Of a stretch of DNA of 64,000 nt, positions 19,852-28,942 are shown piece after piece. Each line of letters starts with the position of its first letter. Positions within the stretch are counted from its first letter, which is position 1. Source of the stretch: Phycisphaerae bacterium (GTDB taxonomy: Bacteria; Planctomycetota; Phycisphaerae; Sedimentisphaerales; Anaerohalosphaeraceae). Where the stretch lies: assembly GCA_012729675.1 (NCBI GenBank), contig JAAYCR010000005.1, forward strand, positions 1-64,000, written 5' to 3'. Below the pieces are notes generated by a model that saw nothing but the letters and a program-made list of their open reading frames with translations, did no database searches and was not told where the DNA came from. Position numbers and translations under genes: made by a program.

Positions 19852-20115
19852 AGAGCCTGTTGCATAAATAATTGCCAGTAATTGCTCTTTTAACAAGTGA
19901 ATAAATCCAGCTTTTCGGTTATAATAGGCCAAACGGATTGCTAAACATGTAAAGGACTACAGAATGGCTTACAATTTCCTGCCTTGCGACCGAAATCAGG
20001 CGTACCCTATAAAAAGTTAAGAAAAGGTGTTTGGGAAACAGAGAATTGGGCCGTCTGCCCCAGACAGCCGTCGAATCCAATGGTTGGATTCGAAAATCAT
20101 TGTGCAACAGGCTCT
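19852..20115 (+). mobile_element. Internally deleted IS1182-type element (MITE-like)
   Basis: Perfect 13-bp terminal inverted repeats AGAGCCTGTTGCA (19852-19864) and TGCAACAGGCTCT (20103-20115) bound a 264-bp element. Inside, an ATG at 19964 opens a frame reading MAYNFLPCDRNQAYPIKS then stop. MAYNFLP at the start is, from memory, the way IS1182-family transposases begin, so this looks like the first codons of a transposase whose body has been deleted. The remaining ~100 bp to the right end would be the 3' part. No clear target duplication is visible. It lies directly upstream of the alkaline phosphatase gene. Confidence 0.75.
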
Positions 20116-20164
20116 ATAATTGTGCATATTCCAATAAATAAAATTTTAGCTTAAAGGATAAACA

Positions 20165-21730
20165 ATGAAATTAGCGCGTTATTTCAGGAGTTCAGTATTC
20201 CTTTGTATTTTGGTAGGTTTTCTCGTCTTATCTGGTTGTACCACTACAGGAACAACAGCGTCAGCTACATCGTCTTTACAAGATTCAATTAAATATGTAT
20301 TTTATTTCATTGGCGATGGCATGGGGTCTGCGCAAATTCATCTCACTGAAGCGTATCTTGCCTCTGTGAAAGAAGGTTATAATGATAATAAGCCGGAATC
20401 GGAAAAAACAGAAGACCTGATTTTCACGCAATTTCCTGCAATGGGAATGATAACAACATACTGTGCGAATCGATTCATCACGGATTCTGCAGCAGCGGGC
20501 ACGGCTTTGGCTTGCGGTGAAAAAACCATGACTGAAGTTGTCAGTCTTAAACAAGATAAACAAACAAGATTAAATACGATTGCAGAGCGGGCGAAAGCAA
20601 AAGGAATGAAAGTCGGTATCGTGACAAGTGTAGGAATAGACCACGCTACACCGGCGGTATTCTATGCACATGAGCCTGATAGGGATAATTATTATAATAT
20701 TGGAGTTCAGCTTGCTAATAGTGACTTTGATTATTTCGCCGGTGGTTCACTTCATCAACCAACCCCGCCAAGAGCAAGAATGAGACGAAGAGGTGAAATC
20801 AGCGATGCAAATGCAGTTGAGCCCAAGAGTTCTTATGAAGTTGCTGCGGATAATGGTTTTAAAATTGTCACTTCACGAGAAGAATTAAGTACTTGTAAAC
20901 CGGGCGAGAGAGTTATTGCATATAACAAATCAGAAGAAGGTATGAATCAGCTTACTCCTGAAATCGATAGACCTGACAATTGTATGTCACTCGCTGAGTT
21001 TACTGAAAAAGGCATCAATTTACTCGATAATAATCAAGGTTTTTTCATGATGGTCGAAGGCGGCCAGGTTGACTATGCCTGCCATGATAAAGATACGGTA
21101 ACCGCTATTAATGAAATACTTGCTTTTGATGAAGCAATCGATAAAGCAATGGATTTTTATAAAGAGCATCCTGATGAAACACTGATTGTCGTTACTGCAG
21201 ATCATGAGACAGGAGGTTTGACAATGGGAAATGGCTTATCGGAGTATTCGACCTCGTTTGAGATATTAAAAAATCAGAACATGAGCTACGCTGCATTTAA
21301 AGATAATGTTTGGTCAAAATACACGTCAGGCCAGTGGGGCGGCGTGGAGGACAATATCCCTGATGCTCTCAAGACAGATATTGAAAATGCTTTCGGCCTT
21401 GTTTATGACAAATTAAATGATTATGAAAAGGACCTTCTTGAAGATGCTTATGATAAAGGTATGTCCAGTGCAAAACGTGTCCGGGTGAATATCCATGAAT
21501 ATTCTCAGGAAGATAAGTTGCTTTATAGTGATAATGACCCGCTCAGTATTACTCTCGTTGGCATACTTGCCGAGAAAGCAGGTATTGGTTGGACAACTTT
21601 TGCTCATACAGGTATTCCGGTTGAAGTACACGCCATAGGTTCAGGTTCTGAGATTTTTAATGGATTCTATGACAATACAGATGTTCCGAAAAAAATGGCG
21701 AAATTAATAGGCATAGAACTAGGCAATTAA
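20165..21730 (+). CDS. Alkaline phosphatase, probable lipoprotein
   Basis: A 521-residue PhoA-family alkaline phosphatase that releases phosphate from organic monoesters. YFIGDGMGSAQ provides the first metal ligands, TDSAAAGTA holds the catalytic serine (about residue 112), and VEGGQVDYACH and VTADHETGG give further metal ligands; a His near FAHTG completes the set. The N-terminus has a signal peptide ending in the lipobox LSGC, so the enzyme is probably attached to a membrane outside the cytoplasm. The start follows AAAGGATAAAC. The gene is A+T-richer than its neighbours and lies between two mobile-element remnants, which suggests acquisition. No Pho-box could be assigned. Confidence 0.95.
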   Translation: MKLARYFRSSVFLCILVGFLVLSGCTTTGTTASATSSLQDSIKYVFYFIGDGMGSAQIHLTEAYLASVKEGYNDNKPESEKTEDLIFTQFPAMGMITTYCANRFITDSAAAGTALACGEKTMTEVVSLKQDKQTRLNTIAERAKAKGMKVGIVTSVGIDHATPAVFYAHEPDRDNYYNIGVQLANSDFDYFAGGSLHQPTPPRARMRRRGEISDANAVEPKSSYEVAADNGFKIVTSREELSTCKPGERVIAYNKSEEGMNQLTPEIDRPDNCMSLAEFTEKGINLLDNNQGFFMMVEGGQVDYACHDKDTVTAINEILAFDEAIDKAMDFYKEHPDETLIVVTADHETGGLTMGNGLSEYSTSFEILKNQNMSYAAFKDNVWSKYTSGQWGGVEDNIPDALKTDIENAFGLVYDKLNDYEKDLLEDAYDKGMSSAKRVRVNIHEYSQEDKLLYSDNDPLSITLVGILAEKAGIGWTTFAHTGIPVEVHAIGSGSEIFNGFYDNTDVPKKMAKLIGIELGN

Positions 21731-22276
21731 GTACTCAATCGGTCAACTCGAGATCATTACCTGTAACACGACAGGGTGTCGTTGTCCTTCTTGCCCTTGA
21801 GCGGGATGGTACCGATTTAATAAACTTATGGATATAGTCAAATTTTAGTTTGTGTGTCATAGATGGGCCACAAATTCGCTTGTGTGTCATATTTGTCTTA
21901 AAATGGCACACAATTATTTGAGAATCAGAGCGGAAACACAATAAACTGAATATACCTCTTGTTTTTCCTTAATTGAGATGGATCTTTCAAAGACCATATT
22001 GCGCGCATACGCAAAATGGTCTCAAAGCCCACGTCCATATTTTCGGATTTCGATAATCGAATCTCGAATTTGCTTGGGATATAGTGTTTTGCAACTGGTT
22101 TCCGAAAGCTGGCCGAGGAAGGTAAAAAAAAAAATGATACGTTCTGGCCGGTTTGTCCGATAATGCCGCCTGTCGCTGCCTCATTATCACGGCTGCTCGG
22201 TAATGCCGATAATATTTGACCGAAAACCCTTCGAACGGATTGTCGCTCCGCATGCAATCTGCTATACTAAAGGGCG
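21731..22276. other. Gap with a possible IS21-type end
   Basis: No gene is supported in this 546-bp gap. At 21849-21914 two direct copies of TTGTGTGTCATA lie 30 bp apart, followed by an inverted partial copy, GGCACACAA. Multiple terminal repeats with this kind of spacing are a feature of IS21-family ends, but no istA or istB sequence was found, so at best it is a solo end. A small inverted repeat (ACGACAGGGTGTCGT, 21767-21781) lies closer to the phosphatase stop. Confidence 0.4.
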
Positions 22277-23092
22277 ATGGAACAGTGGCTTGAGACAATC
22301 GGGGTGTTCGCCATCGCGGCCGTGGGGATGCTCTTGGGGCATATCGCCTCGCGCAGCGGCACCTTTTCGCGCACCGCGGCACTGATAATCCCCTTCTTGA
22401 TTATCGGACTCGTGCTGGCCGGTCGATTTCCCGACCTGGTGTATCGCTGGCCGCAGTTGTATCCGCCCGCAGCCGGACGGGTGCGGTTCGTGCTGCTGGT
22501 CTTCGCTGTCACGCTCGGCCTGTCGGCCCCGCTGGCCCAACTGACGCGCCCGGCCATCCGACTGCTGACCTGCGTCATTATGGCGCTGTATGTCTCGGCG
22601 CTGACAATACTTCCGTTCGTCGCCCCCGCAGCAGTGCAGGGCCAACTGGCGGCCCTTGACACCACATTTGATGCCGACGGCGTTTGTCGCCAGTCGCAGC
22701 CGTTCACCTGCGGCCCGGCCGCAGCGGCCACCGCTCTGCGCCGGCTGGGCTTTGACGCCGACGAAGGCGCACTGGCGGTCGCCGCGCGCACCAGCCCCGC
22801 CATCGGCACATCGCCCTGGACCCTCTATCTCGCGGTGCGCAATCATTACGAGCCGCTCGGATTGCTCTGTTCGTTCGGGATGTATGATTCGCTGGCCGCA
22901 ATCCCCCGCGACGCGGTATTTCTGGCCATGATGCGCGACAGTTTCTATGGCGACCATTGTGTGGCGGTACTCGACATCACCGCCAACCACATCCTCGTCG
23001 CCGACCCGGCCGAAGGGCTTCAGTACGTCCCAACCGCCGATTTTCTCCTCAACTGGCGCCGCAGCGGCATCCTCCTCCGCCGACCGATTTAA
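22277..23092 (+). CDS. Membrane-bound C39-like cysteine peptidase
   Basis: The first ~130 residues contain four hydrophobic segments; the last ~140 are a papain-fold domain like peptidase C39. SQPFTCGPAAAATALRRLG carries the catalytic Cys (about residue 146), GDHCVAVLD the His (about 229), and VADPAEG the Asp. In ABC exporters C39 domains cut double-glycine leaders; here the domain is tethered to membrane helices without an ATPase, so it may process exported peptides or work with another transporter. The substrate is unknown. The start is preceded by AAAGGGCG. ftsK lies about 230 bp downstream on the same strand. Confidence 0.82.
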   Translation: MEQWLETIGVFAIAAVGMLLGHIASRSGTFSRTAALIIPFLIIGLVLAGRFPDLVYRWPQLYPPAAGRVRFVLLVFAVTLGLSAPLAQLTRPAIRLLTCVIMALYVSALTILPFVAPAAVQGQLAALDTTFDADGVCRQSQPFTCGPAAAATALRRLGFDADEGALAVAARTSPAIGTSPWTLYLAVRNHYEPLGLLCSFGMYDSLAAIPRDAVFLAMMRDSFYGDHCVAVLDITANHILVADPAEGLQYVPTADFLLNWRRSGILLRRPI

Positions 23093-23096
23093 CAAA

Positions 23097-23152
23097 GCTT
23101 CCCTCCATTTTACGGGGGATGTCCTGTGCCAGCCGGACAGGGGTGGCTGTGT
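23097..23152. repeat. Degenerate palindromic repeat related to 12352-12400
   Basis: The stretch begins CCCTCCATTTTACGGGGGAT, continues with a CCTGT/ACAGG hairpin and ends GGGGTGGC. It shares outer sequence and order with the 12.35-kb element. Nothing else is seen in the C39-ftsK gap. Confidence 0.45.
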
Positions 23153-23325
23153 GACCTGCCGGCTCGGATTCGCGTTAACCTTGTGACTTTACGCTTAAAA
23201 TTCCCCCGTATGATTTGTATTTTGGGGCGGTTTTCAGTATTATTAGGCAAGTCTTGCAGAAAACGCGGGGGATTTACCGATATAGATTATTTAGAGGTCA
23301 GCGGTCAGCAAAATTAGAGGTCAAT

Positions 23326-25797
23326 TTGAAACACGGATATTTATATAAAGTCGCAATTGAGGGGGGGCTGCTGTGCGTCTGCGTGCTGCTGCTGTGCAGT
23401 GTGCTGAGCTTTGATATGGGCGATGCGCCGAGTGAGTATGTCTGGCCGCACAATGAGCCGACGGCCAACTGGGTCGGCCGCATTGGCGCAGTTCCGGCCT
23501 ATTACCTGCTCTATTATGCCGGGCCGGGGATTGTTATCGGGCTATTTGGGCTGATTGCATGCTTGTTTTTGCATTTATCGGGCAAGGGATTGTCCCAGCC
23601 GGTCCTGCGGGCGATTGGCCTGGTGCTGGTGACGGCGGCGGTGTCAACGTCGTGGTATTTGCTCTGGCCGAACAGTGAAAACGGCGGACACCTGTATCGA
23701 CTGATGTTGGGGCACATTTACAGCAGCGGTGATTTTCCCTGGGGCAACGGGGGGATTCTTGGCGTTGCGGCCGGTACATTCCTGCCGATTCACGTCTCCC
23801 AGTTGGGAACCTGGGTCATCGTGTTTTTTAGTTTTATCGTCGGCGCGACCGTGGCGGCCGATACTGTCGTGCTGACGCTGGCGCGATGGTTCGGGATGGG
23901 TGTGCTGAAACTCTTCGGGCTGGCCGGACCGGCGTTGTCGGCGGCCAAAGAACAGTCGCAGGCGCTGGGTGAAATCTGGACGCGGCTAAGCCAAAAACAG
24001 AAGGCCGAGGAAAAGACCTTCGCAGAAGCAATGCGCCGCTATCGTGAAAAAATCGCCCAGCCCCCAACGACGGAGGCAAAGCGGCCTGTCCCGGCCTCAG
24101 CAGCCGAACCGACGGCGGCAGCGGCGCCAAAGGTTAAGCCGACGGCAATAGCAACCCCCCCCGCAGCGTCGAAACCCAAACACAAGCCGGCCTCGGTGCC
24201 GCAAAAGAGTTATGAGGATTACGAGTTTCCGCCGCTGGATTTGCTCAAGGAGCCGGAGAAAGGATTTTCGGCGATTCAGGAGCGAATGGTGGAAGAAAAG
24301 GCCAAGATACTGGAGGCGCTGCTGGATGAGTTCGGCATCCAGGCGCAGGTGGTCAACGCGGAGGCGGGGCCGGCGATTACGATGTACGAACTGGAGTTGG
24401 CGGCGGGAGTGAAGGTCAGCCAAATCTCGACGCTGGCCAACGACATCGCGCGGGCGGTCAGTTCCAGTTCCGGGTCGGTCCGTGTGGTCGCGCCGCTGGC
24501 GGGCAAGCACACCATCGGCATCGAAGTGCCCAACAGCGAGCGGGAGACGGTGCGGCTCAAAGAGCTTTTGGTGCGGGGCGAAGCGGCCAAGATGCAGATT
24601 CCGCTGTATCTGGGGAAAAGCTCGTCGGGTGAGATTTTGGTGTCCGATCTGGCGGCGATGCCGCATTTGCTCATCGCCGGGACGACCGGTTCGGGCAAGA
24701 GCGTGTGCATCAACAGCATTCTGATCAGTATTCTGCTGACGCGGCGGCCGGACGAGGTCAAGATGATTTTGATCGACCCGAAGATGGTGGAAATGGCTGC
24801 GTTTGAGTCGATTCCGCATTCGATGTGTCCGACGATAACGGATATGAACAAGGCCGAACAGATTTTGCAGTGGGCCACGGAAAAGATGGACGAGCGGTAC
24901 GAACTGCTGGCCGAGGCGAAGGTACGCAATATCGCTTCGTATAACCTGCTGACACAGGAAGAGCTGATCGAGCGGTTCAATCCCACGTCGCCGGAGGAAG
25001 AGGCCAAGATCCCCAAGAAGCTGCCGCACATTGTGATCGTGATTGATGAGTTGGCGGATTTGATGATGACGGCGGCCAAGGAGATTGAGGCGTATATCGT
25101 GCGCATCGCCCAGAAAAGCCGGGCGGTGGGGATTCACCTGGTGCTGGCGACGCAGCGGCCGCAGGCGACGGTGGTGACGGGGCTGATCAAGTCGAATATG
25201 CCCTCGCGCATCGCGTTTCGCGTGGCGGGGCGCATGGACAGCCGTATTATTCTCGACCAGAACGGCGCCGAGACGCTGCTGGGGCAGGGCGATATGCTGT
25301 TCCTCAAGCCCGGCACCAGCGAGCTGGTACGGTCGCAGGGGGCGTTTCTGGACGACGAAGAGATTCGCGGCGTGGTCAACTTCCTCAAAGATGTCGCCCA
25401 GCCGCAGTATCATCCTGAGTTGATGCAGCTGAATACCATCGATCTGGGCGGAACACAAAAGGACGACATGTTCGACGAGGCGGTGCGGGTGGTGCTGGAA
25501 AGCAAACGCGGCAGCGTCTCGCTCTTGCAGCGGCGGTTGAGCATCGGCTATGCACGGGCCAGCCGCATCATCGAGATGATGGCGGCGGCGGGTATCCTCG
25601 GCGAATACAAAGGCAGTCAGGCGCGCGAGGTGACGATGACGCTGGACGATTACGAGGCGATGCGCAAGAATATGGTAGCCGACGAGGTGGCAGGATACGC
25701 TGATTTGACAAATGAACGAGGCGACGACGATGCTTACGATAGTCCGGTCGAAGAGGTTGAAGAGGATGACAACACGGAAGATGATAATGAAAAATAA
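23326..25797 (+). CDS. ftsK: DNA translocase FtsK/SpoIIIE
   Basis: A membrane-anchored DNA pump that moves chromosome ends through the closing septum. The TTG at 23326 is chosen because AGAGG precedes it; the longer frame to 23215 adds residues without membrane character. Four hydrophobic segments fill residues ~8-200, followed by a short proline/alanine linker (~240-320), the alpha/beta motor with Walker A GTTGSGKSV (about 452) and Walker B IVIVIDELADLM, and a C-terminal gamma winged helix (FDEAVRVVL...GYARASRIIEMM) that reads KOPS-like DNA sites. About 820 residues is normal for a short-linker FtsK. It overlaps the start of the next gene. Confidence 0.95.
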   Translation: MKHGYLYKVAIEGGLLCVCVLLLCSVLSFDMGDAPSEYVWPHNEPTANWVGRIGAVPAYYLLYYAGPGIVIGLFGLIACLFLHLSGKGLSQPVLRAIGLVLVTAAVSTSWYLLWPNSENGGHLYRLMLGHIYSSGDFPWGNGGILGVAAGTFLPIHVSQLGTWVIVFFSFIVGATVAADTVVLTLARWFGMGVLKLFGLAGPALSAAKEQSQALGEIWTRLSQKQKAEEKTFAEAMRRYREKIAQPPTTEAKRPVPASAAEPTAAAAPKVKPTAIATPPAASKPKHKPASVPQKSYEDYEFPPLDLLKEPEKGFSAIQERMVEEKAKILEALLDEFGIQAQVVNAEAGPAITMYELELAAGVKVSQISTLANDIARAVSSSSGSVRVVAPLAGKHTIGIEVPNSERETVRLKELLVRGEAAKMQIPLYLGKSSSGEILVSDLAAMPHLLIAGTTGSGKSVCINSILISILLTRRPDEVKMILIDPKMVEMAAFESIPHSMCPTITDMNKAEQILQWATEKMDERYELLAEAKVRNIASYNLLTQEELIERFNPTSPEEEAKIPKKLPHIVIVIDELADLMMTAAKEIEAYIVRIAQKSRAVGIHLVLATQRPQATVVTGLIKSNMPSRIAFRVAGRMDSRIILDQNGAETLLGQGDMLFLKPGTSELVRSQGAFLDDEEIRGVVNFLKDVAQPQYHPELMQLNTIDLGGTQKDDMFDEAVRVVLESKRGSVSLLQRRLSIGYARASRIIEMMAAAGILGEYKGSQAREVTMTLDDYEAMRKNMVADEVAGYADLTNERGDDDAYDSPVEEVEEDDNTEDDNEK

Positions 25798-26845
25798 ACA
25801 TACAATCGCGGTTCTTAAGCGATGCGGGTGGATTCCGGTATGGATCGCATTGGCCTTGACACTCGGCGGCTGTATGGCCAAAAATGCCCCGCGGCCGCGG
25901 TTCGGCAGCTATGCGACGGCCACGCCCGGCGCGCCTTTCCTTGACGGGGCAAATCTGGGCCAACACAACTACTCAAATTTTTTCTTTGAAAACAACGGCG
26001 TCGTCTATACCTGTCACGGCGGGCATATCGATATTGTCCACCTCAGGATTGCAGCCGACCATGTGCGGTATCATTACTACCGAAACAAACAATTTCTGAT
26101 GCAGTCGGATTGTCGTTTCACGTTCAAGCTCAATGTCGATCCGTCGATCTATTATGTCAGCCTGACGTATCCGGAGAACTGGAAGACGCTGCCCAAGGAC
26201 GAAAAGTCAGCGATCGCCGACGAAGTGGCGCTGGAACTGGCCCAACACTTTACCTTTATGATGGCAACCTGGCACGAGGTGCTGACGTTTTTCGGCTACA
26301 AGTCGATGGGCATTGTGCCCGAGTTTCCGTCGGCGTTTTCGTGGGAGGATAACTATTCCAATCTGTTAGGCGTATGGATGGGGACGGCGGCAGTGCGGGA
26401 TACGGAGCGGGATTATAATGCAGCGATGACGCATGCGCTGAACGAAACGCTCCAGGATCTGGGGGTTCAATCGGCCGCCGTCACCCGCGCCGCAGCCGAA
26501 TCGATGCGGGGCATCTGGTATGAGGGAAACCTGATGGTGACGATGAAAGTACGGCACATCGGCATCGGGCTGGACGACGGGACGGTGTCTCCGATGCTCG
26601 TGCCGGGAGTGTGCGAAAACGCAAAGCCGCGTGCCTACCCGACGCCGACCTTGTCGGCAGTAGAGAAGTATGGGTTCAAGGTCGCCCTTGAGGTGAATCC
26701 GAGGGTGTTTGAAAGCCGACAAATTCTGGGGGTTGTCTGTCCCGAAGGGAACTGCAAACGAGTTGCACTTCCGGACGATCTGCCGATCTTTATGGATTAC
26801 ATTGAACAACAGGGCAAGGTGATGGGTTATGATGTAGTCAAATGA
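25787..26845 (+). CDS. Lipoprotein, probable DUF4056 family
   Basis: A ~352-residue exported protein whose start overlaps the ftsK stop, implying translational coupling. The ATG at 25787 is preferred; in-frame upstream starts only add ftsK-overlapping codons. A signal peptide (WIPVWIALALTLGGC) ends in a lipobox with Cys. The mature part begins with FGSYATATPGAPFLDGANLG and has HGGHIDIVH and HYYRNKQF segments, which I associate with DUF4056; the histidine-rich stretch could bind metal. Function is unknown. Three paired cysteines near the C-terminus (CEN, CPEGNC) may form disulfides. Confidence 0.72.
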   Translation: MKNKHTIAVLKRCGWIPVWIALALTLGGCMAKNAPRPRFGSYATATPGAPFLDGANLGQHNYSNFFFENNGVVYTCHGGHIDIVHLRIAADHVRYHYYRNKQFLMQSDCRFTFKLNVDPSIYYVSLTYPENWKTLPKDEKSAIADEVALELAQHFTFMMATWHEVLTFFGYKSMGIVPEFPSAFSWEDNYSNLLGVWMGTAAVRDTERDYNAAMTHALNETLQDLGVQSAAVTRAAAESMRGIWYEGNLMVTMKVRHIGIGLDDGTVSPMLVPGVCENAKPRAYPTPTLSAVEKYGFKVALEVNPRVFESRQILGVVCPEGNCKRVALPDDLPIFMDYIEQQGKVMGYDVVK

Positions 26846-27049
26846 CCGATAAAAATCGACTTGCGTTGATACGAGCCGGGGTCTAAAAGGTACAAATCCG
26901 GAAAACACCTCAGTGTTTCTTCTTTTCCATTATTTAGTGGCGTTTGTTTGCCGAAACCATAGAGCGAAGCCTGTTGGTATGTATTGAAGATATTGACAGA
27001 CGAAATAAAAATGGAAAAGGCAATGTAGTTCAGCGAAAGAGTTCGACGA

Positions 27050-28942
27050 ATGTCGCTCCGTGAACGTATCCTGGTGATTTTGCTCATCCTGTTTTGCGGC
27101 TGTTTGGTGGTCGAGTACGCGACCTACCGCTGGCTGATGTATCCGGTGTTCACCGCGCAGGAACAACGGCAGGCCGAGGGCGTCGTGGAGTCTGCGCTGA
27201 ATGCCATTAACGGTCAATTTTCCGCCCTTCAGCAGCAGGTTGTTTCCCATGTCCATTCGAGTTCTTTTTACACAATACTTCAAACCCAAGCGCCGCCGCA
27301 GTTCGAAGATGAACTCGCCGGCTTTGATTTTGTGCTGCTGTACGACGTCCAATGGAATCCGCGTTGGCACATCGTGTCGGAAGGCCTGGACGCAGATACG
27401 CTGGGCCAACTTCTGATCGGCGACCGAACGGCCTTGCTGTCCAAAGACCTGCTGGGGTTTTCCAGAAACGGCATCGTCCGGATGAACGGGGCGTTTGCCT
27501 ATGTCGTCGCCGAACCGATTGTCGATCCGGCGAAAAGAAATAGTGTCGAAGGGACGGTGTTAGCCGGACAGTTCATCTCTGACAAACAGCTTTTGGCCAT
27601 ACGCAAGCAATTCCAAATTAATTTTCAATGGGATTTATTGTCGGATGAAGGGGTAAAAAACAGGAATGCCGAGCTATTAAGCCGGATTAATCGGCAGAAC
27701 CCGTATCACTCTGCATCCATCAGCGATAATTTTTTTCAGATTTCGACGGTTTTATTTGACTATCAAAATCAGCCGGCAATCCTGCTGAAAACCTTCCACG
27801 ACCGAACGATCAGTGATCACGGCATTATGACGATGTACAAACTGATTTTAATCAAGCTGGGGATCGGATTTGTCGCGGTGATCTTTCTGACGGGCGTATT
27901 TCAGGTAATGATTGTCAATCCGATTGTCAAACTCATCCGGCACATCATTGCCATCGAACACCCCGGGCGCGCCACGGGAAAGCTTGCTCTCTCTCAACGG
28001 GATGAGATCGGCACACTGGTCGCGGAGTTTGATCAGATGTGCCGCCGCGTGCAGAACGCGCAAATCAAACTGATGGAAAAATCTTACCTCTCCGGCGTCA
28101 CGGAGATGTCGTCCGGGATTCTGCACAACGTCCGCAACGCCCTTAGCCCGATCACCACACGCATCGACCGCATCAAGGAACATTTTCAGGATATCTCGCT
28201 GGACAACCTGGCGCAGGCGCAGCGGGAATTGCAGGACGCACACCTGGACCCGCAGCGGCGAGAGGATCTGACCCGCTTCGTCGAATTGTCGTTCCAGAAC
28301 GTGATTGACACGCTCAAGGAGATGGTGGCGGGGCTGGACGAGCTGTTCGAGCAGGTGGTGCAGATCGAAGACATGCTCAATACCCAGCGCAGCTTCGGCA
28401 TCAAACAGGACCGACCCGTCGAATACATTGAGCCGATTGAGCTGCTGAATAACGCACTGGAGTTTGTGCCCGAACACTATCGAAAGAACAATCGGATCGA
28501 TGTCAGTGCGTCGATCAAAAAACTGCCGTCCATTCCCGTCCATCCGACCACATTTGTCCAAATTCTTCAAAACCTATTGATCAATGCCGCCGAATCGCTG
28601 GAGCGCGAAAAGCCGCTGTATCCCAAGATCAGTATTCGGTGCACCATCGAACCGGGCGAGCCGGTGGACAGGCTGCATTGGACGATCCGCGACAACGGAG
28701 CGGGCATCGCCGCCGAATCGCTGGAACGAATTTTTGAGCGCGGGTCGTCGTCCAAAACGAAGGGACTGACAGGCATCGGCCTGCACTGGTGCGCCGTCAC
28801 AATCAATGCGATGGGCGGCCGCCTGTGGGCGAGCAGCGACGGCGTGCATTGCGGTGCGTATTTTCATCTGCTGATTCCAATAGCGGCGACGGAATGCCCA
28901 GCAGACAGTAAACGTGAAAGGAACAATGTCCATGAGTCTTGA
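27050..28942 (+). CDS. Membrane sensor histidine kinase, CHASE4-HAMP type
   Basis: A 630-residue sensor. TM1 (residues 7-25) and TM2 (about 268-290) enclose a periplasmic domain of about 240 residues resembling CHASE4 (VLLYDVQWNPRWHIVSEGL, AYVVAEPIV). A HAMP linker follows (PIVKLIRHIIAIEHPGR...DEIGTLVAEFDQM). The phospho-acceptor helix is GILHNVRNALSPI (His about 363) rather than the common SHELRTPL, and the catalytic domain has N, G1 and G2 boxes (NLLINAAESLE, DNGAGI, GLTGIGLHW). Its end overlaps the next gene, which carries a receiver plus its own kinase core, so the two probably form one phosphorelay. Confidence 0.92.
   Translation: MSLRERILVILLILFCGCLVVEYATYRWLMYPVFTAQEQRQAEGVVESALNAINGQFSALQQQVVSHVHSSSFYTILQTQAPPQFEDELAGFDFVLLYDVQWNPRWHIVSEGLDADTLGQLLIGDRTALLSKDLLGFSRNGIVRMNGAFAYVVAEPIVDPAKRNSVEGTVLAGQFISDKQLLAIRKQFQINFQWDLLSDEGVKNRNAELLSRINRQNPYHSASISDNFFQISTVLFDYQNQPAILLKTFHDRTISDHGIMTMYKLILIKLGIGFVAVIFLTGVFQVMIVNPIVKLIRHIIAIEHPGRATGKLALSQRDEIGTLVAEFDQMCRRVQNAQIKLMEKSYLSGVTEMSSGILHNVRNALSPITTRIDRIKEHFQDISLDNLAQAQRELQDAHLDPQRREDLTRFVELSFQNVIDTLKEMVAGLDELFEQVVQIEDMLNTQRSFGIKQDRPVEYIEPIELLNNALEFVPEHYRKNNRIDVSASIKKLPSIPVHPTTFVQILQNLLINAAESLEREKPLYPKISIRCTIEPGEPVDRLHWTIRDNGAGIAAESLERIFERGSSSKTKGLTGIGLHWCAVTINAMGGRLWASSDGVHCGAYFHLLIPIAATECPADSKRERNNVHES

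Noticed and set aside
24097-25881. 594-codon minus-strand frame opposite ftsK
   Set aside because: FtsK motifs are complete on the plus strand; the antisense product is a composition artefact.
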